Source of the DNA: Eleusine coracana subsp. coracana
Lineage: Eukaryota; Streptophyta; Magnoliopsida; Poales; Poaceae
Assembly: GCA_032690845.1 (NCBI GenBank)
Contig: CM064433.1
Coordinates: forward strand, 36,330,658-36,394,657
DNA length: 64,000 nt
Reading direction: 5' to 3'
Shown here in pieces: positions 19,668 through 30,522 of the stretch. A model generated the notes under the pieces. The model saw only the letters and a program-made list of their open reading frames with translations, had not been told where the DNA came from and made no database searches. Every line of letters starts with the position of its first letter. The first letter of the stretch is position 1. The position numbers were made by a program, and so were the translations under genes.

Positions 19668-22600
19668 TGTGACAACCCTACTGCCATACTAGAGTCAACC
19701 CCACATGAAAAAGAGCCTAGGACAAAAATTTGAACTGAAATTGATCAAATTTGAAAGCAATTTAAGCAAATTTGAATGTCACTTGAACTACAAGTCCAAA
19801 GTTTTCAACGTAACTTATACCCATCAAAAATATATGTTGTATCTAATGATGAAACAGAATTTTGAGCAATATAGTAGATTTTTATTCCAAGTGTAAGTGC
19901 CCCAAATAAATGTCCTAAATAGTAAAAACTACCCATCTTTATAAAATCTATATTCAAATTCAAATGACAACTATTGACAATTATTATTTTTATACAATAG
20001 AGTACATCATGATGAACACGTACATATTTTTATATTTTCCATGCGATCTATATTTTTAAACATATGAAAATATTAAGTGGACGCTGTTTCAAAAACCAAT
20101 GAAAAAGAAAAATCCCATGGGACCCACCTGTCATCGACGCCGAGAAAACACAACTGTGCCGCCTCGCCTCGCTCCAGCGGCCGTACGCCGCATGGGCGTC
20201 GACGACGGGCCGGAGTGGCACCTGAGCGGATCGACGCCCCCACACTCCGTCCCGACATCCCTCTTGCCCCTTCCATGGTCGGAACACTTCCCACTTCTCT
20301 CTCCCGCTCTCGCTCTCTGCTCACTCGCCGCTGCGCACCCGCTATTGGAGCCGCCGAGCTGCTCGCGTCGCTCGGCCGCTGCACCACCTCCTCGGCCTGG
20401 CCGACGACCTCCGGAGCTCCGCCCCGACGCCCTCGGTCCCCTTCCCCTGCACCGAGCCGTAGTTGTTTGCCCGTTTCTTCCCCGCCTCCGACCACCACTC
20501 CACCTCATCACACAAGCTCTCCGGTGAGCCCCGGACCGATTCCGTCCGCATGCACGTCACCCTCGACCCCGCGAACCTTCTGGTGCTCACCCGACCTCCT
20601 TCCATGCAGATTCGACCGCCGGAACGCCTTTGCCGACCGCCGTCGCCGCTATTGCTCGTCGCTGACCAAGCCAGGTGAGCAGCATTGTGCCTCTTCCATG
20701 CGCCGCCCAACCACCACCACCTCCCGGCCACATTCGCGCTCGCTTCGGGCACCGCCGTCGCCCTGGCCACCGGCCTCGCCCCCGCCGCGCGTAGCCAGAG
20801 CGTCGCCGCGTGCGCGCTCGGCTCGGTCGAGCTGGCCACTGGGCCATGCCATGCCTAGGCCAGATCTAGTCCAGGAGTGCCTCTCCGCATGGGCTTTGGT
20901 CCATTGGGCTGCTGGGATGCGGTCCGCAAGCACAAAAATAGATTTTTCTCAGTTTATCAATTCCAGAAAATGGTCCAACATTGCAAAATACATAGTAAAA
21001 TAAATACTACGAATTTTGGGGTAGAGTAACTTTAGTAGGCTCCTCTACACATGCACTATTTAAGAAAAATACAAAAGCCCTCTGCATGTTAGAGTTTTTA
21101 TCCAAATTAAATTAATTCTATAATACACTTAATAATTCATAAGTAATTCTCTGTAATTTTATAAATTAAAGAAATTTGGTAGTTAACCCTGGGTTGTCAG
21201 GCCTAATCATTTTGCAATGGCACACCTGATAATTCTCTGTGTATTGGTCCCCATTAATTAATTAACCCTTTACCTTGTTTTATTTGTTAAAATTATCTAA
21301 AATTAATGGCTCATTGCATGTAAGGGAAATTTGGCATATAATTCACTCCTGACAGTACCCATTTACAGTAAATCACTCATGCACTATCGACGAACACAAC
21401 CATGTCGAAATAATTAATTTCCCTTATCCATTGTTCAATTATTAAAAATCAAGCAAGCAATGTATATAATTGAAACTTGACATAAGAATCACTCATGGTA
21501 TGTTCTATTTACAGTAGATAACACACGAGTAAATAACTACTAAATCATGCTAAATCATTTAATTATCTTGTAGTATTTTATATTCCTCATCACTCTTGTG
21601 TGATAACATGCTCAACACACTCTTGATATTACTTGATCATAAGTACAAACACAACCCTTCACTTCTACATATCATATTTCTATATTAACGTATTTGCTGA
21701 GGAAGTGCCATGAATCTTCTCTCATAAGCATCATCTTTTGCACCGTATAGATCACAAAGTGAACCACGTGGAGGCGGGGCAAAAGCAGGAGCCAGAAGGA
21801 CCGGGTGGTGCTTTAGCTGACTAGGAGCAGAACCAAGGCAAGCCCCGGTGCATCCCACCAAGTTTTAACCTTTTAGTTTATTACTAGTTAGGGATGTAGG
21901 CTTGTCTGTGCATTAAGTTTGTAGGAGTTGTTTGAAAACCTAGCATTGCAGTAGGTCCCCTTTTTCCTGATAATTAGTCTCAGGACGGTAGTCGCTCTGC
22001 TTAATTTAGGATGACTATGGAGACCACTCGTAGACAGGAAATATTATCACTGAGGAATGATGTCGGATGAAGGAAAGTGTGGATGGAATAACAATGGAGA
22101 CCGGACGGGCAACTAGGTGGAAAGGGAAGGACAGCTTGTCTTCAAGGAGGTAACCCTGTCCGAGTCATCTAAGGCTACGCCTCGTGTCCAGCCCATGGGA
22201 TCAAGTTTGAACATACTGTTTGCATGATGGAGATATGGACCTAGTAAACTGATATAGCTACGACTACTACTTGGTCGGGAGATACCCTACTCTCTTGTTT
22301 CATGGAACTGGGGCTGAGAGAAGGGAGTGATCCACCCACGGATGGTGGTACGGGACGCATCGCGTTGGGGGACCCTTCTCGGGGGAGCCAGGCCCGGAAG
22401 ACCTTGTGGTACCGTATGCAAAAAGTTGCTCCATGCGGCTTCTAGCAAGCAGGTTTCTCCTGCAGGATGTAAATCGATTCGAGTCGCTGCCCCTCACAGT
22501 AACGAGTACTACTTGATTGCTACTCTGGAATAGTATTGGAAGCTATTAATATGATGAGTGAGTTCAATACTACTATTTGGAATTATTAATATCTATATTG

Positions 22601-23262
22601 CAACCATGACTGTTGTAGCTATAATGCAAACTAAATTTACTATTTTGAATGGCAACTTAACTTGGTGCTAAAACTTTAAAAATAAGGATCCACTCTTAGG
22701 CTGGCTTTTTGGCAACATAAACCTTACCCTTAGCCTTTGCATGTCTAGGTGTCGGCTGTAGTTGGTCATTTTGACGGGTCGGTCTTGCTGAGTAAATTAG
22801 TTACTCAAGGTGTAGCTCTATGTGATTTTCAGATGAAGAGGGTGGAGACTGCCACTGTGGTGGGAGGTTCCACTGGGAAGGCCAGCGTCCTGACTGCTGG
22901 AATATTGAATGGGAGCTTTGCACCAATGATGATGAGGAGTAGGCTTGTGTGCGCTGGTACGGTGTCAAGGGCATGACACCGATCAAGGCCGTCTTCTACT
23001 ACTGTGTATCGCCGTGAGAGGGCATGTGTCTTACTTTCTTCGAAACTCTTTAGTATTGTTGAACTATTTCGCTTCCGCACATTAAAAACTCTGGTTTGTA
23101 ATTAAAATTCAAATTTAAGTAAAACTCTGTACTCTATCTATGTTCTTGTTGTAAGTTATGTTATTCTGTCATGTGTTGTACTATTGGGCGTCACAGTGCG
23201 TGTCGCCATCCGAGAAAGGTCCTGGAACGGAATCGTCTCCGTGGTACGGCGGTTCTGTTACA
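19668..23262 (+). repeat. Element A 5' LTR (3595 bp)
   Basis: TG...CA ends. It contains an AT-rich promoter-like start, a GC-rich island (about 20100-20930) and an AT-rich 3' half. The 308-codon frame at 20077-21003 is low-complexity Ser/Pro/Arg with equally long frames on the other strand, so I do not treat it as a gene. The copy at 54168-57762 is the same apart from 21999 G versus A. Confidence 0.9.
20049..20060 (+). promoter_or_regulatory. Candidate TATA box of 5' LTR
   Basis: TATATTTTTAAA about 40-50 bases before the GC-rich island, conserved in three LTRs of the family. Confidence 0.4.
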
Positions 23263-23265
23263 GCA

Positions 23266-23277
23266 TGGTATCAGAGC
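23266..23277 (+). promoter_or_regulatory. Primer binding site (initiator Met tRNA type)
   Basis: TGGTATCAGAGC starts three bases after the LTR end (TGTTACA, 23262). This is the usual minus-strand primer site of plant LTR elements primed by initiator Met tRNA. Confidence 0.9.
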
Positions 23278-24700
23278 TGTCTCGGGAATAGTGCAATATT
23301 CAATGACACATTTTTGAAAACCCCATTACGAACATGTGAGGACGTTCCCATAGGGATATTTTTAGTTATGATTCATGTGGCAAAGCTAAGTGTAGGAGGT
23401 TGTTTGTTTAAATATCTACATCTACAGCCTCGTCAACGAATGTATGTATCCCGTCCTGTGAACAGTAACATGGTAAGCTAGCACAAAGGTGTGAACGCAG
23501 GCTGATTGTGGTAAACATCAATGTCTTTCTCTAGGATAATAATAAGGGATTATTTTCGGCTCGTTTCTTTTCTATTTGTTGTATTGTTTCTGAAATCAAT
23601 CATCTGCAGGTACGCTAACCACGAATCAAGTAAGAAACGTGTAGCATACGACTAACTTGAGCGATCGCCTACCACCGACTATATGTATGGTCCTATTCAT
23701 AGCCAAATTTTATTTTGGTGAGGACGTATAGGCCGAAAGCATATGCATTCATGTAAAATATCAAAGCCTCAAGTCGTTATGCGAATCTGAAATTTCAGCA
23801 AACATGTTGCTCACACAAAACTCTATATCTCTTCACTCGAAAGTCAAAACCATGCAAATAAATATTTATTGAAATCATGAACAAATCCTCTATACATCTA
23901 GGGAGAATTTTTACTTTAAAGATTTCCGGACAATACCAACGTGGTCCGTACGAGTCAGCACGTTGGTTTGGTGTCAATCTAAAATTCAGATTCATGACCT
24001 ATAATAGAAAATTCATAACTTTTTTCTCAGATCACCTTTGGGGTTGTATGAGCACTTTATGGAAAGGGTACAAAAAGTACTACAACTTTGGTAGTTTAAG
24101 TTTTCGGGTTTGGGACCTGGAAGGGAGAGCTATGAGCAAATCTTCAAAGCAATGCAGTTCTGTCCAGAAAAATGGGTTCAGAAAAATTTACCGGTAGTGT
24201 AGATTGCGTATTTTGAGTTCTAAGAAATTGTTGGACATGTACAAATATGTGTTAGAAAGATGTTGAAATTCTCCATAATGCTGATAATTTACTTCTAGGG
24301 GTAAGAGCACCGGGCTTTAGTGTTGGGACCCATTTTCAAAACCAACTCTATTCTGTCGATAGCAGATTTCAGAGATAGTTTGCGAACTTGTAAAACTTGT
24401 ATTTTCTGAGCAACTCATTGGATGAAGTTGAGTAAGTACTTGTTGGAAAGGTGTTGAAATACTCTACAACTTTGGTATTCATTTGCTGTCCAAAATCGTT
24501 AAGTAAGTTGCTTAAAAGCTCGATTTAGTGACTGCTGTACCCTATGACAGAACGCACCCCTTTTTTAGGACTAACCTAATCCACCCTAGAAAATGTAAAC
24601 AATTGCACTGGTCTAATTCCTTATATCACTCATCGTACCTTATTATTTTGTTGTTGACCTGCACTCTCTACATTCGGAACAATTACTCACCATTGGGTTT
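23278..24700 (+). other. Element A 5' leader
   Basis: About 1.4 kb without convincing coding potential. It contains diverged internal repeats of a TTGGAAAGGTGTTGAAAT-type unit (about 24250-24270 and 24442-24462) and ends in TTTATGTTTCAG, a possible splice acceptor before the first ORF. The packaging signal would be expected here, but I cannot point to it. Confidence 0.5.
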
Positions 24701-25683
24701 ATGTTTCAGATGGACGAGCACGGGTTCGAGGTGTTCCAGCACGACAGGTGGCGCTATACCACCGGTCTACACCACCGTGGCTTTCCCACCCTCTTGTGGG
24801 AGATGCTGCACGCTCTGGGCTACGAGGAGCAGCCTTTCTACCGGGGGCGTGAGGTCCGCCGCCACGGTGTGACTTTTGCGGAGGTGCACATCAGCATTTC
24901 TCTCCACCCGCGCAACCCCGACTTGGTGGGGATGGAGAGCACGGTTACGCGTGGGAGCCTCTGGAAGGGCTTGGAGAGAGTCACCCATAGGGCTCTCACT
25001 CACTTCTGTGGGCGCAACATAGCAACGCTTTCTGGGACTCCATTCGAGATGATCCCTATCTGGCACCAGGCAGACCCGGTCTGGCAGAGGCGCTGAGGCG
25101 CGTCTCCTGCGACGACTACCCGGAGTACCAAGCAAGATACCACTGCGTATCTCACTACTCCGAGTACCTCCTCAACTTGGATGAGGAGTCTAGCAGCCGC
25201 AGCAGGATTCTACTAGCTAACGCTGAGCAGGTTTGGGTGTAGAGGAATGACCTGCTGGCATAGGTTGATGCACAACAAAGGGAGATTTAGCAGCTGACCG
25301 CTGCTCTTGAGGTGAGTGAGACTCACGTTACAGAGATCACTAGATAGCGCGACACCCTCGCGCAGGAGGTAAACAGACGGGGCGTGATCATTCAGCAGCG
25401 CGCCAACCACAACGAGCACCTACAACAGCAGCTGACAAGTGCCCAGTAGGAGATGGAGCTTATGGCAGAGAACCTTGAGACCCTGGCTCATGAGAACCAG
25501 GACCTACAGGCACAGTTGGACGTGGTTGCTGCGCCACCGACAACACCCGCAGAGGAGGACCCCGAGGAGGACATGGGTGAGGTGTCCGACGTGGACTACG
25601 AGCCACCCGCTCTGACAGGCGCAGACCGTCTAGGACCTTCTGGCATAGCTGGAGGCAGGGCTTAGTAGTCATAGTAGACATGA
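24701..25683 (+). pseudogene. Extra 5' ORF of element A, C-terminal half coiled-coil-like; function unknown
   Basis: The frame opens at ATG 24701 (or ATG 24710, right after an acceptor-like TTTCAG) and encodes a compact, Trp- and His-rich region of about 125 residues (start MDEHGFEVFQHDRWRY). A one-base shift near 25070-25080 moves it to another frame that runs to TGA at 25681. That second part is rich in Gln, Glu, Leu and Ala with heptad-like spacing (for example QLTAALEVSETHVTEI and ENLETLAHENQDLQAQL) and ends in an acidic tail (EEDPEEDMGEVSDVDYE). Five in-frame TAG codons (25240, 25261, 25288, 25345, 25447) and probably four more near 25663-25680 all sit where CAG would suit the Gln-rich context. 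Standard chromoviruses lack a separate ORF here. It may be an accessory protein or a captured host segment. I know no family for it. Confidence 0.6.
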
Positions 25684-25984
25684 CTAGACCGTGCACGTAG
25701 GGCAGGATAAGTGGGTAGCTTTTGACGATCCATGCGTGGTTGTTGTATTTTAGGGGATCACCCGCGTGAATAGCTTTTGGTAACTCGATGGCCATATATT
25801 CTGAGTGTATGTATTGCAAACTTGACTGACTTGTACTAAAAACGTGTGTTGGCTTATGGATGCTTGTCAAAAATTAGGTTGTTTACTAGCATTGTTGCAT
25901 TGTGTTGCTATGATATTTGAATTCATTTATGCAATGATGTTGTTGGACAAGAGACTAATTGGAATCCTTATTCTTGCATTTCAG
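25684..25984 (+). other. Spacer between extra ORF and gag
   Basis: T-rich, non-coding, ending TTCTTGCATTTCAG at 25984, a good acceptor. It may be an intron joining the extra ORF to gag, but no donor is obvious. Confidence 0.35.
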
Positions 25985-27036
25985 AATGTGCGCACTTGCA
26001 ACACCAACGAGCTTCACGGTGAACAGCCCGAGGGTTCTAGGGCTAGAGAGAATAATCCTCGGCAGGGGACTCCACCACCCCCAGCCAACCCCATGCAGAT
26101 GATGGCGTAGTTCTTCGCCACCATGATGGAAAACCAGCAGCAACAAGTAGAATTTATGCGGGAGTTGGCGCAACACAACATGTAAACCGGAATGCTTGGG
26201 GCAACAACAACGGCGCACCACAGAATAGTACCTACACCGACTTCCTCGCCACCAGCCATGTAAGCTGAAAATTTCCTTCGCATGCTCGAGTCCAAATTTG
26301 GGCTCCTCAACTGCACGCCTGTGCAGAAGAAGTTGTATGCGGCACAGCAGCTGCATGGAGCAGCGAGGGCATGGTGGGCTAACCATGTCATTTCTGTTGG
26401 TGCGGACCAACAGATTGCTTGGGATGACTTCAAGACCGCGTTCCGTGCCTACTACATTCCTGCGGGGCTCATCCGCAGGAAGGCATGAGAGTTCGCGGCA
26501 TTGAAACAAGCAACTGTAGCATCAAAGAATACTATGAGGAGTTCAACCATTTGGTACTGTATGCTCCAGAACAAGTAGACACCCCCGCCAAGCGTAAGGA
26601 CCACTTCTTGGAGGGACTGAGCGCACAACTGCAGGACCGCCTCAACCTTAACATGGGCGGCACGTTCGCTGAGTTCGTCAACCATGCTATCATCGTAGAA
26701 GATGGGTATCGTAAGGTGATGGCAGAGCGGAAGAGGTCCACTAGTGCTATGGGGCCATCCAGTGGACCCCCGTAGAAGTATCGCATGGTGTACACGGACC
26801 CTTCGAGACAAAAGAATTGTTCCACCCCCGTGACAGCACCGTTTCCACGTCCACCCTAGCGAACACAACAACGACCCCAGGCACCGCGTCAGCAGCAGGG
26901 CCAAGGTGGGTATCGCCCACCACAGCAGCAGAACACCCAGACAGGACCCTTTTCCTGTTACAATTGCGGCCATCTTGGACACTTCTCAAGGGACTGCCCG
27001 TACCCCAAGAAAAACACTAGTCAGAACCCGCCGAGG

Positions 27037-27081
<45 letters not shown>

Positions 27082-27183
27082 AGCCGCAACAACAAGGGAC
27101 CGACCCGCACTGGCCACGTGAGCAACACCATTCTGGAGGAGATTCCGGAGAACAGCCCCATCCTAGCTGGTATGTTATCTATT
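25985..27183 (+). pseudogene. Element A gag (capsid and zinc-knuckle nucleocapsid), broken
   Basis: The N-terminal part (25985-26185) is Gln/Asn/Pro-rich with TAG at 26108. A frame change near 26183 and a likely internal deletion near 26261 remove the start of the capsid domain. The retrotransposon gag core follows: MLESKFGLLNC, YAAQQLHGAARAWWANHV and DDFKTAFRAYYIPAGLIRRK (26282-26485), then TGA 26486 and a one-base shift near 26507. The next piece, to TAG 26773, has EYYEEFNHLV and FLEGLSAQLQDRL. After TAG 26857 a CCHC zinc knuckle (CYNCGHLGHFSRDC, 26956-26997) and an Asn run encoded by (AAC)n lead into protease. In working elements Gag forms the particle and the knuckle binds the RNA. Confidence 0.85.
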
Positions 27184-27588
27184 TGAGACTACCCCGCGCT
27201 TGTTCTGTTTGATTTGGGCGCCTCACACAATTTTTTCAGTGAATCATATGCTAAAACTCGACAACTACCCCACCACCTTATGAAGTCACAATACAGCATT
27301 AGGTCAGCACATGGGTATACTCCCGCTAAATATGAACTTAGGAGAATACCAATAACTCCAGCAGAAAGGGTATACCTAGCAGATTGCATAGTCCTTGAGG
27401 GAAGCAACATTGATGTGATTTTGGGTATGCCGTGGATAAGGTACCATGAAGCCCTTCTAGACACGAACACCTATACCATACACCTAAATTCCCCTACCCA
27501 TGGCAAAGTGAGCTTTCGAGTAAATTACCCCCGATTGGCAACCCCTGTAGCTCACCACACCACAACCTAACAAATAGGTGATATTCCG
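27184..27588 (+). pseudogene. Element A protease (retropepsin), active-site variant
   Basis: In frame with the zinc knuckle but after TGA 27184. The active-site motif reads LFDLGASHNFF: the Asp (27211-27213) is present, but the usual Ser or Thr is Leu (TTG, which fits TCG after C-to-T). The second conserved block VILGMPWIRYH is at about 27416-27448. TAA at 27568 separates it from RT. Retropepsins need the D-(S/T)-G triad, so activity would be lost even without the stops. Confidence 0.8.
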
Positions 27589-29056
27589 ATGGTTAATGAA
27601 TTTCTAGACGTGTTCCCGGATGATCTCCCGGGACTCCCTCCTGATCGGGATGTCGAATTCAAAATTGAGCTTCAGCCAGGCACTGCGCCCATATCCAAGA
27701 GACCGTATAAAATGGAACCCAAGGAACTAGCTGAGTTAAAGGAGCAGTTGAAAGAGCTGCTGGATAAGGGATTTATCCGCCCAAGTTCTTCACCTTGGGG
27801 TTGTCCAGCGTTGTTCATGAAAAGAAGGATGAGACTTTGAGGCTATGTGTGGATTATCGACCCCTCAATGCCGTGACTATCAAGAATAAGTATCCACTAC
27901 CTCACATTGCCATTCTCTTTGATCAGTTAATGGGAGCTAAGGTTTTCTCCAAGATCGATCTATATTCTGGATACAACCAAATCAAGATCCGTACCGAAGA
28001 TATCCCCAAGACAGCGTTCTCCACTTGATACGGACTTTATGAGTATTTAGTGATGTCGTTTGGGTTGACAACGCACCGACACACTTCATGTATCTCATGA
28101 ACTCAGTGTTTATGCCAGAGTTAGACAAGTTCGTAGTGGCGTTCATCGATGACATTCTAGTCTACTCTAAGTCAGAAGAAGAACATGCAGAGCACCTTCG
28201 CATTGTGCTACAGAGGTTAAGGGAACACCAACTATATGCTAGGTTTAGCAAATGCGAATTTTGGTTGAAACAAGTACCATTCCCGGGTCACATTATTTCA
28301 GAAGAAGGCATAGCGGTAGACCCCAGCAAAGTGAGGGATGTCCTAAATTGGAAGACACCGAAAATCGTATTCCATATACGCAGCTTTCTTGGATTGGCTG
28401 GTTACTACCGCCGTTTCATCCCAAATTTCTCCAAGATTACAAAACCCATGACTGAGCTGCTGAAGAAAGAAAAGAAATTCGTGTGGGATCAAGGCTGCGA
28501 GGACGCTTTTCAAACTCTGAAGAAGCATCTTACCACTACCCTAGTATTAGCTCAACCGGACCTGGGGAAGCCGTTCGATGTCTATTGTGATGCTTAAGGT
28601 ATCGGATTAGGGTGTGTGGTCATGCAAGATGGAAGAGTCATCGCTTATGGATCTAGGCAACTGAGGAAGCATGAGCAAAACTATCCCACACATGATCTAG
28701 AATTAGCAGCAGTGGTGTTAGCATTGAAAATGTGGAGATATTACCTGCTTGGAAATCTCATTCGTATCTACACCGATCACAAAAGCTTGAAGTATATCTT
28801 CACCCAGGATCACCTGAACATGTGACAACGTCATTGGTTGGAATTGATTAAGGACTATGAGTTGGAAGTGCACTACCACCCAGGAAAGGCTAATGTCATG
28901 GCTGACGCGCTAAGCCGCGAGGCCCAATGCCATCACATCATGATCAGCCCACAAGTTCAAGATGGTCATTATGTCCAAGTAACACCCCACAGAGCTCTCT
29001 ATAACCTAGCATTGATTCCTACCTTGCGGGAAGAAATAGTAGCAGCTCAGAAAAAA
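27589..29056 (+). pseudogene. Element A reverse transcriptase and RNase H, broken
   Basis: RT fingers and palm: NEFLDVFPDDLPGLPPDRDV, the GFIRPSSSPWG block, then a one-base loss at 27817-27828 shifts the frame (RLCVDYRPLNAVTIKNKYPLP). The first catalytic Asp lies in SKIDLYSGYNQI, followed by TGA 28026. A second one-base loss near 28068 leads into the catalytic FIDDILVYSKSEEEH motif (about 28145). The tether and RNase H follow: FLGLAGYYRRFIPNFS, the Asp of DVYCDA, TAA 28595, the Glu of HDLELAAVVLALK, the Asp of IYTDHKSLKY and TGA 28823. The conserved tail HYHPGKANVMADALSR is at about 28870. A one-base gain near 29053-29058 ends this frame. Catalytic residues survive as fossils, but the polyprotein cannot be made. 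Confidence 0.9.
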
Positions 29057-29057
29057 T

Positions 29058-30479
29058 GATGTTGGCATAGCACACCTTAGAAGGAGACTAAAAGAGGGCG
29101 ACGCTAAGGTTCAATGTTTTCGGGAAGACGCAGAAGGTGTTTTATGGTTCAAGGATCGCCTAGTGGTGACTAAGAATTTAGAACTTTGCAAGAAGATTCT
29201 AGATGAGGATCATATTGCAAAGTACTCCATGCATCCGGGCAGCAACAAGATGTACCACGATTTAAGATCCAGATATTGGTGGACTCGCATAAAAAGGGAA
29301 ATAACTCATTATGTAGCTGAATGCGACACATGTTGTCGAGTTAAAGCCAATCGTCTAAAGAAAGCTGGCCTGTTACAACCTCTGAGTGTCCCAGCTTGGA
29401 AATAGGAGGATATCTGCATGGATTTCATCGTTGGCTTACCGCTTACATCGCACAAATTGGACTCCATATGGGTCATTGTCGATAGGTTCACAAAAGTCGC
29501 AAATTTCATCCCTGTCTCGACACGGTTCAAGATGCAGAAGTACGCACAACTATACATTAAGCAAATCATGTGTCTACACGGAGTGTCCAAGACCATCATA
29601 TCCGATAGAGGCTCATAGTTTGTTGGACGGTTCTGGGAGCAGCTCCATGCGTCCTTGGGCACAAGGTGGATTAGAGGTTCTGCATACCACCCCCAAACGG
29701 ACGGCCAGATAGAAAGGGTTAACCAAATATTAGAAGACATGTTGAGAGCCTATGTATTGACTCACAACAAAAGGTGGGATGAATGCCTACCCATGGCAGA
29801 ATTTGCATATAACAATAGTTATGAAGAAAACATCAAGATGGCACCATTTGAGGCTCTATACGGTCGTCGTTGTCGCACACCATTGAGTTGGTCAGAATCA
29901 GGGGAGAGAGTAATATTCGGCCCAGAAATAGTGCAACAAGCCAAGGAGAAAGTACTGGAAATCCAATCAAACCTACGAGCAGCAAAATCCAGGTAGAAGA
30001 GTTATGCGGATAAGAGACGTTGCCCGCTGGAATTCAGAGTCGGTGATATGGTCTATCTCCGAGTGTCACCAACCAAAGGTGTACAATGATTTGGGATTCG
30101 CGGGAAGTTAGCACTCTGTTACATTGGCCCCTATCAGATCATTGCAAGATGTGGGCCTGTAGCCTACAAACTCCAACTGCCAGCGAAACTTGCTGGAGTG
30201 CATGATACATTTCATGCGTCCCAACTCTAGAACTGCTTGAAGACACCAGTAGACGTTCCCGTGGAGAGCACTGGACAACTACAACCCGACCTGACGTATT
30301 CAGAGCGTCCGGTAAAGGTGCTAGACGAGAAGGAACGAGTTACTCACAAGAAGACGCTCAAGTTCTACAAGGTTCAATGGAGCAACCATACCGAAAAGGA
30401 GGCTACCTGGGAGACTAAAGAGTTCCTGCAAAGCCACTACCATGAGTTCCTACGTCACCACCTAGGTAAACCGATATAA
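29058..30479 (+). pseudogene. Element A integrase with C-terminal chromodomain, broken
   Basis: One frame runs to TAA 30477, interrupted by TAG 29403, TAG 29616, TAG 29994, TGA 30087 and TAG 30228. The HHCC zinc-binding region includes the His of SMHPGSNKMYHDL and the Cys pair of ECDTCCRVK. The catalytic core shows D in MDFIVGLP (29418), D in IISDRGS (just before TAG 29616) and E in QTDGQIERVNQ (about 29710), i.e. D,D,E. The GPY/F-like region follows (about 30118-30200, YIGPYQII). The end (about 30300-30460) resembles a chromodomain: LKFYKVQWSNHTEKEATWET. In chromoviruses this tail guides insertion to marked chromatin. Confidence 0.88.
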
Positions 30480-30509
30480 CACCCCTTAATCTCGGGACGA
30501 GATTTCTTT

Positions 30510-30521
30510 AAGGGGGGAGGG
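30510..30521 (+). promoter_or_regulatory. Polypurine tract
   Basis: AAGGGGGGAGGG, one base before the 3' LTR start (30523). It primes plus-strand DNA synthesis in LTR elements. Confidence 0.9.
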
Positions 30522-30522
30522 C

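Noticed and set aside
20077..21003. 308-codon open frame in the 5' LTR (and its copy at 54577-55503)
   Set aside because: Low-complexity Ser/Pro/Arg in GC-rich DNA, with overlapping long frames on both strands and no known domain. It is interrupted in the 3' LTR of the same element.
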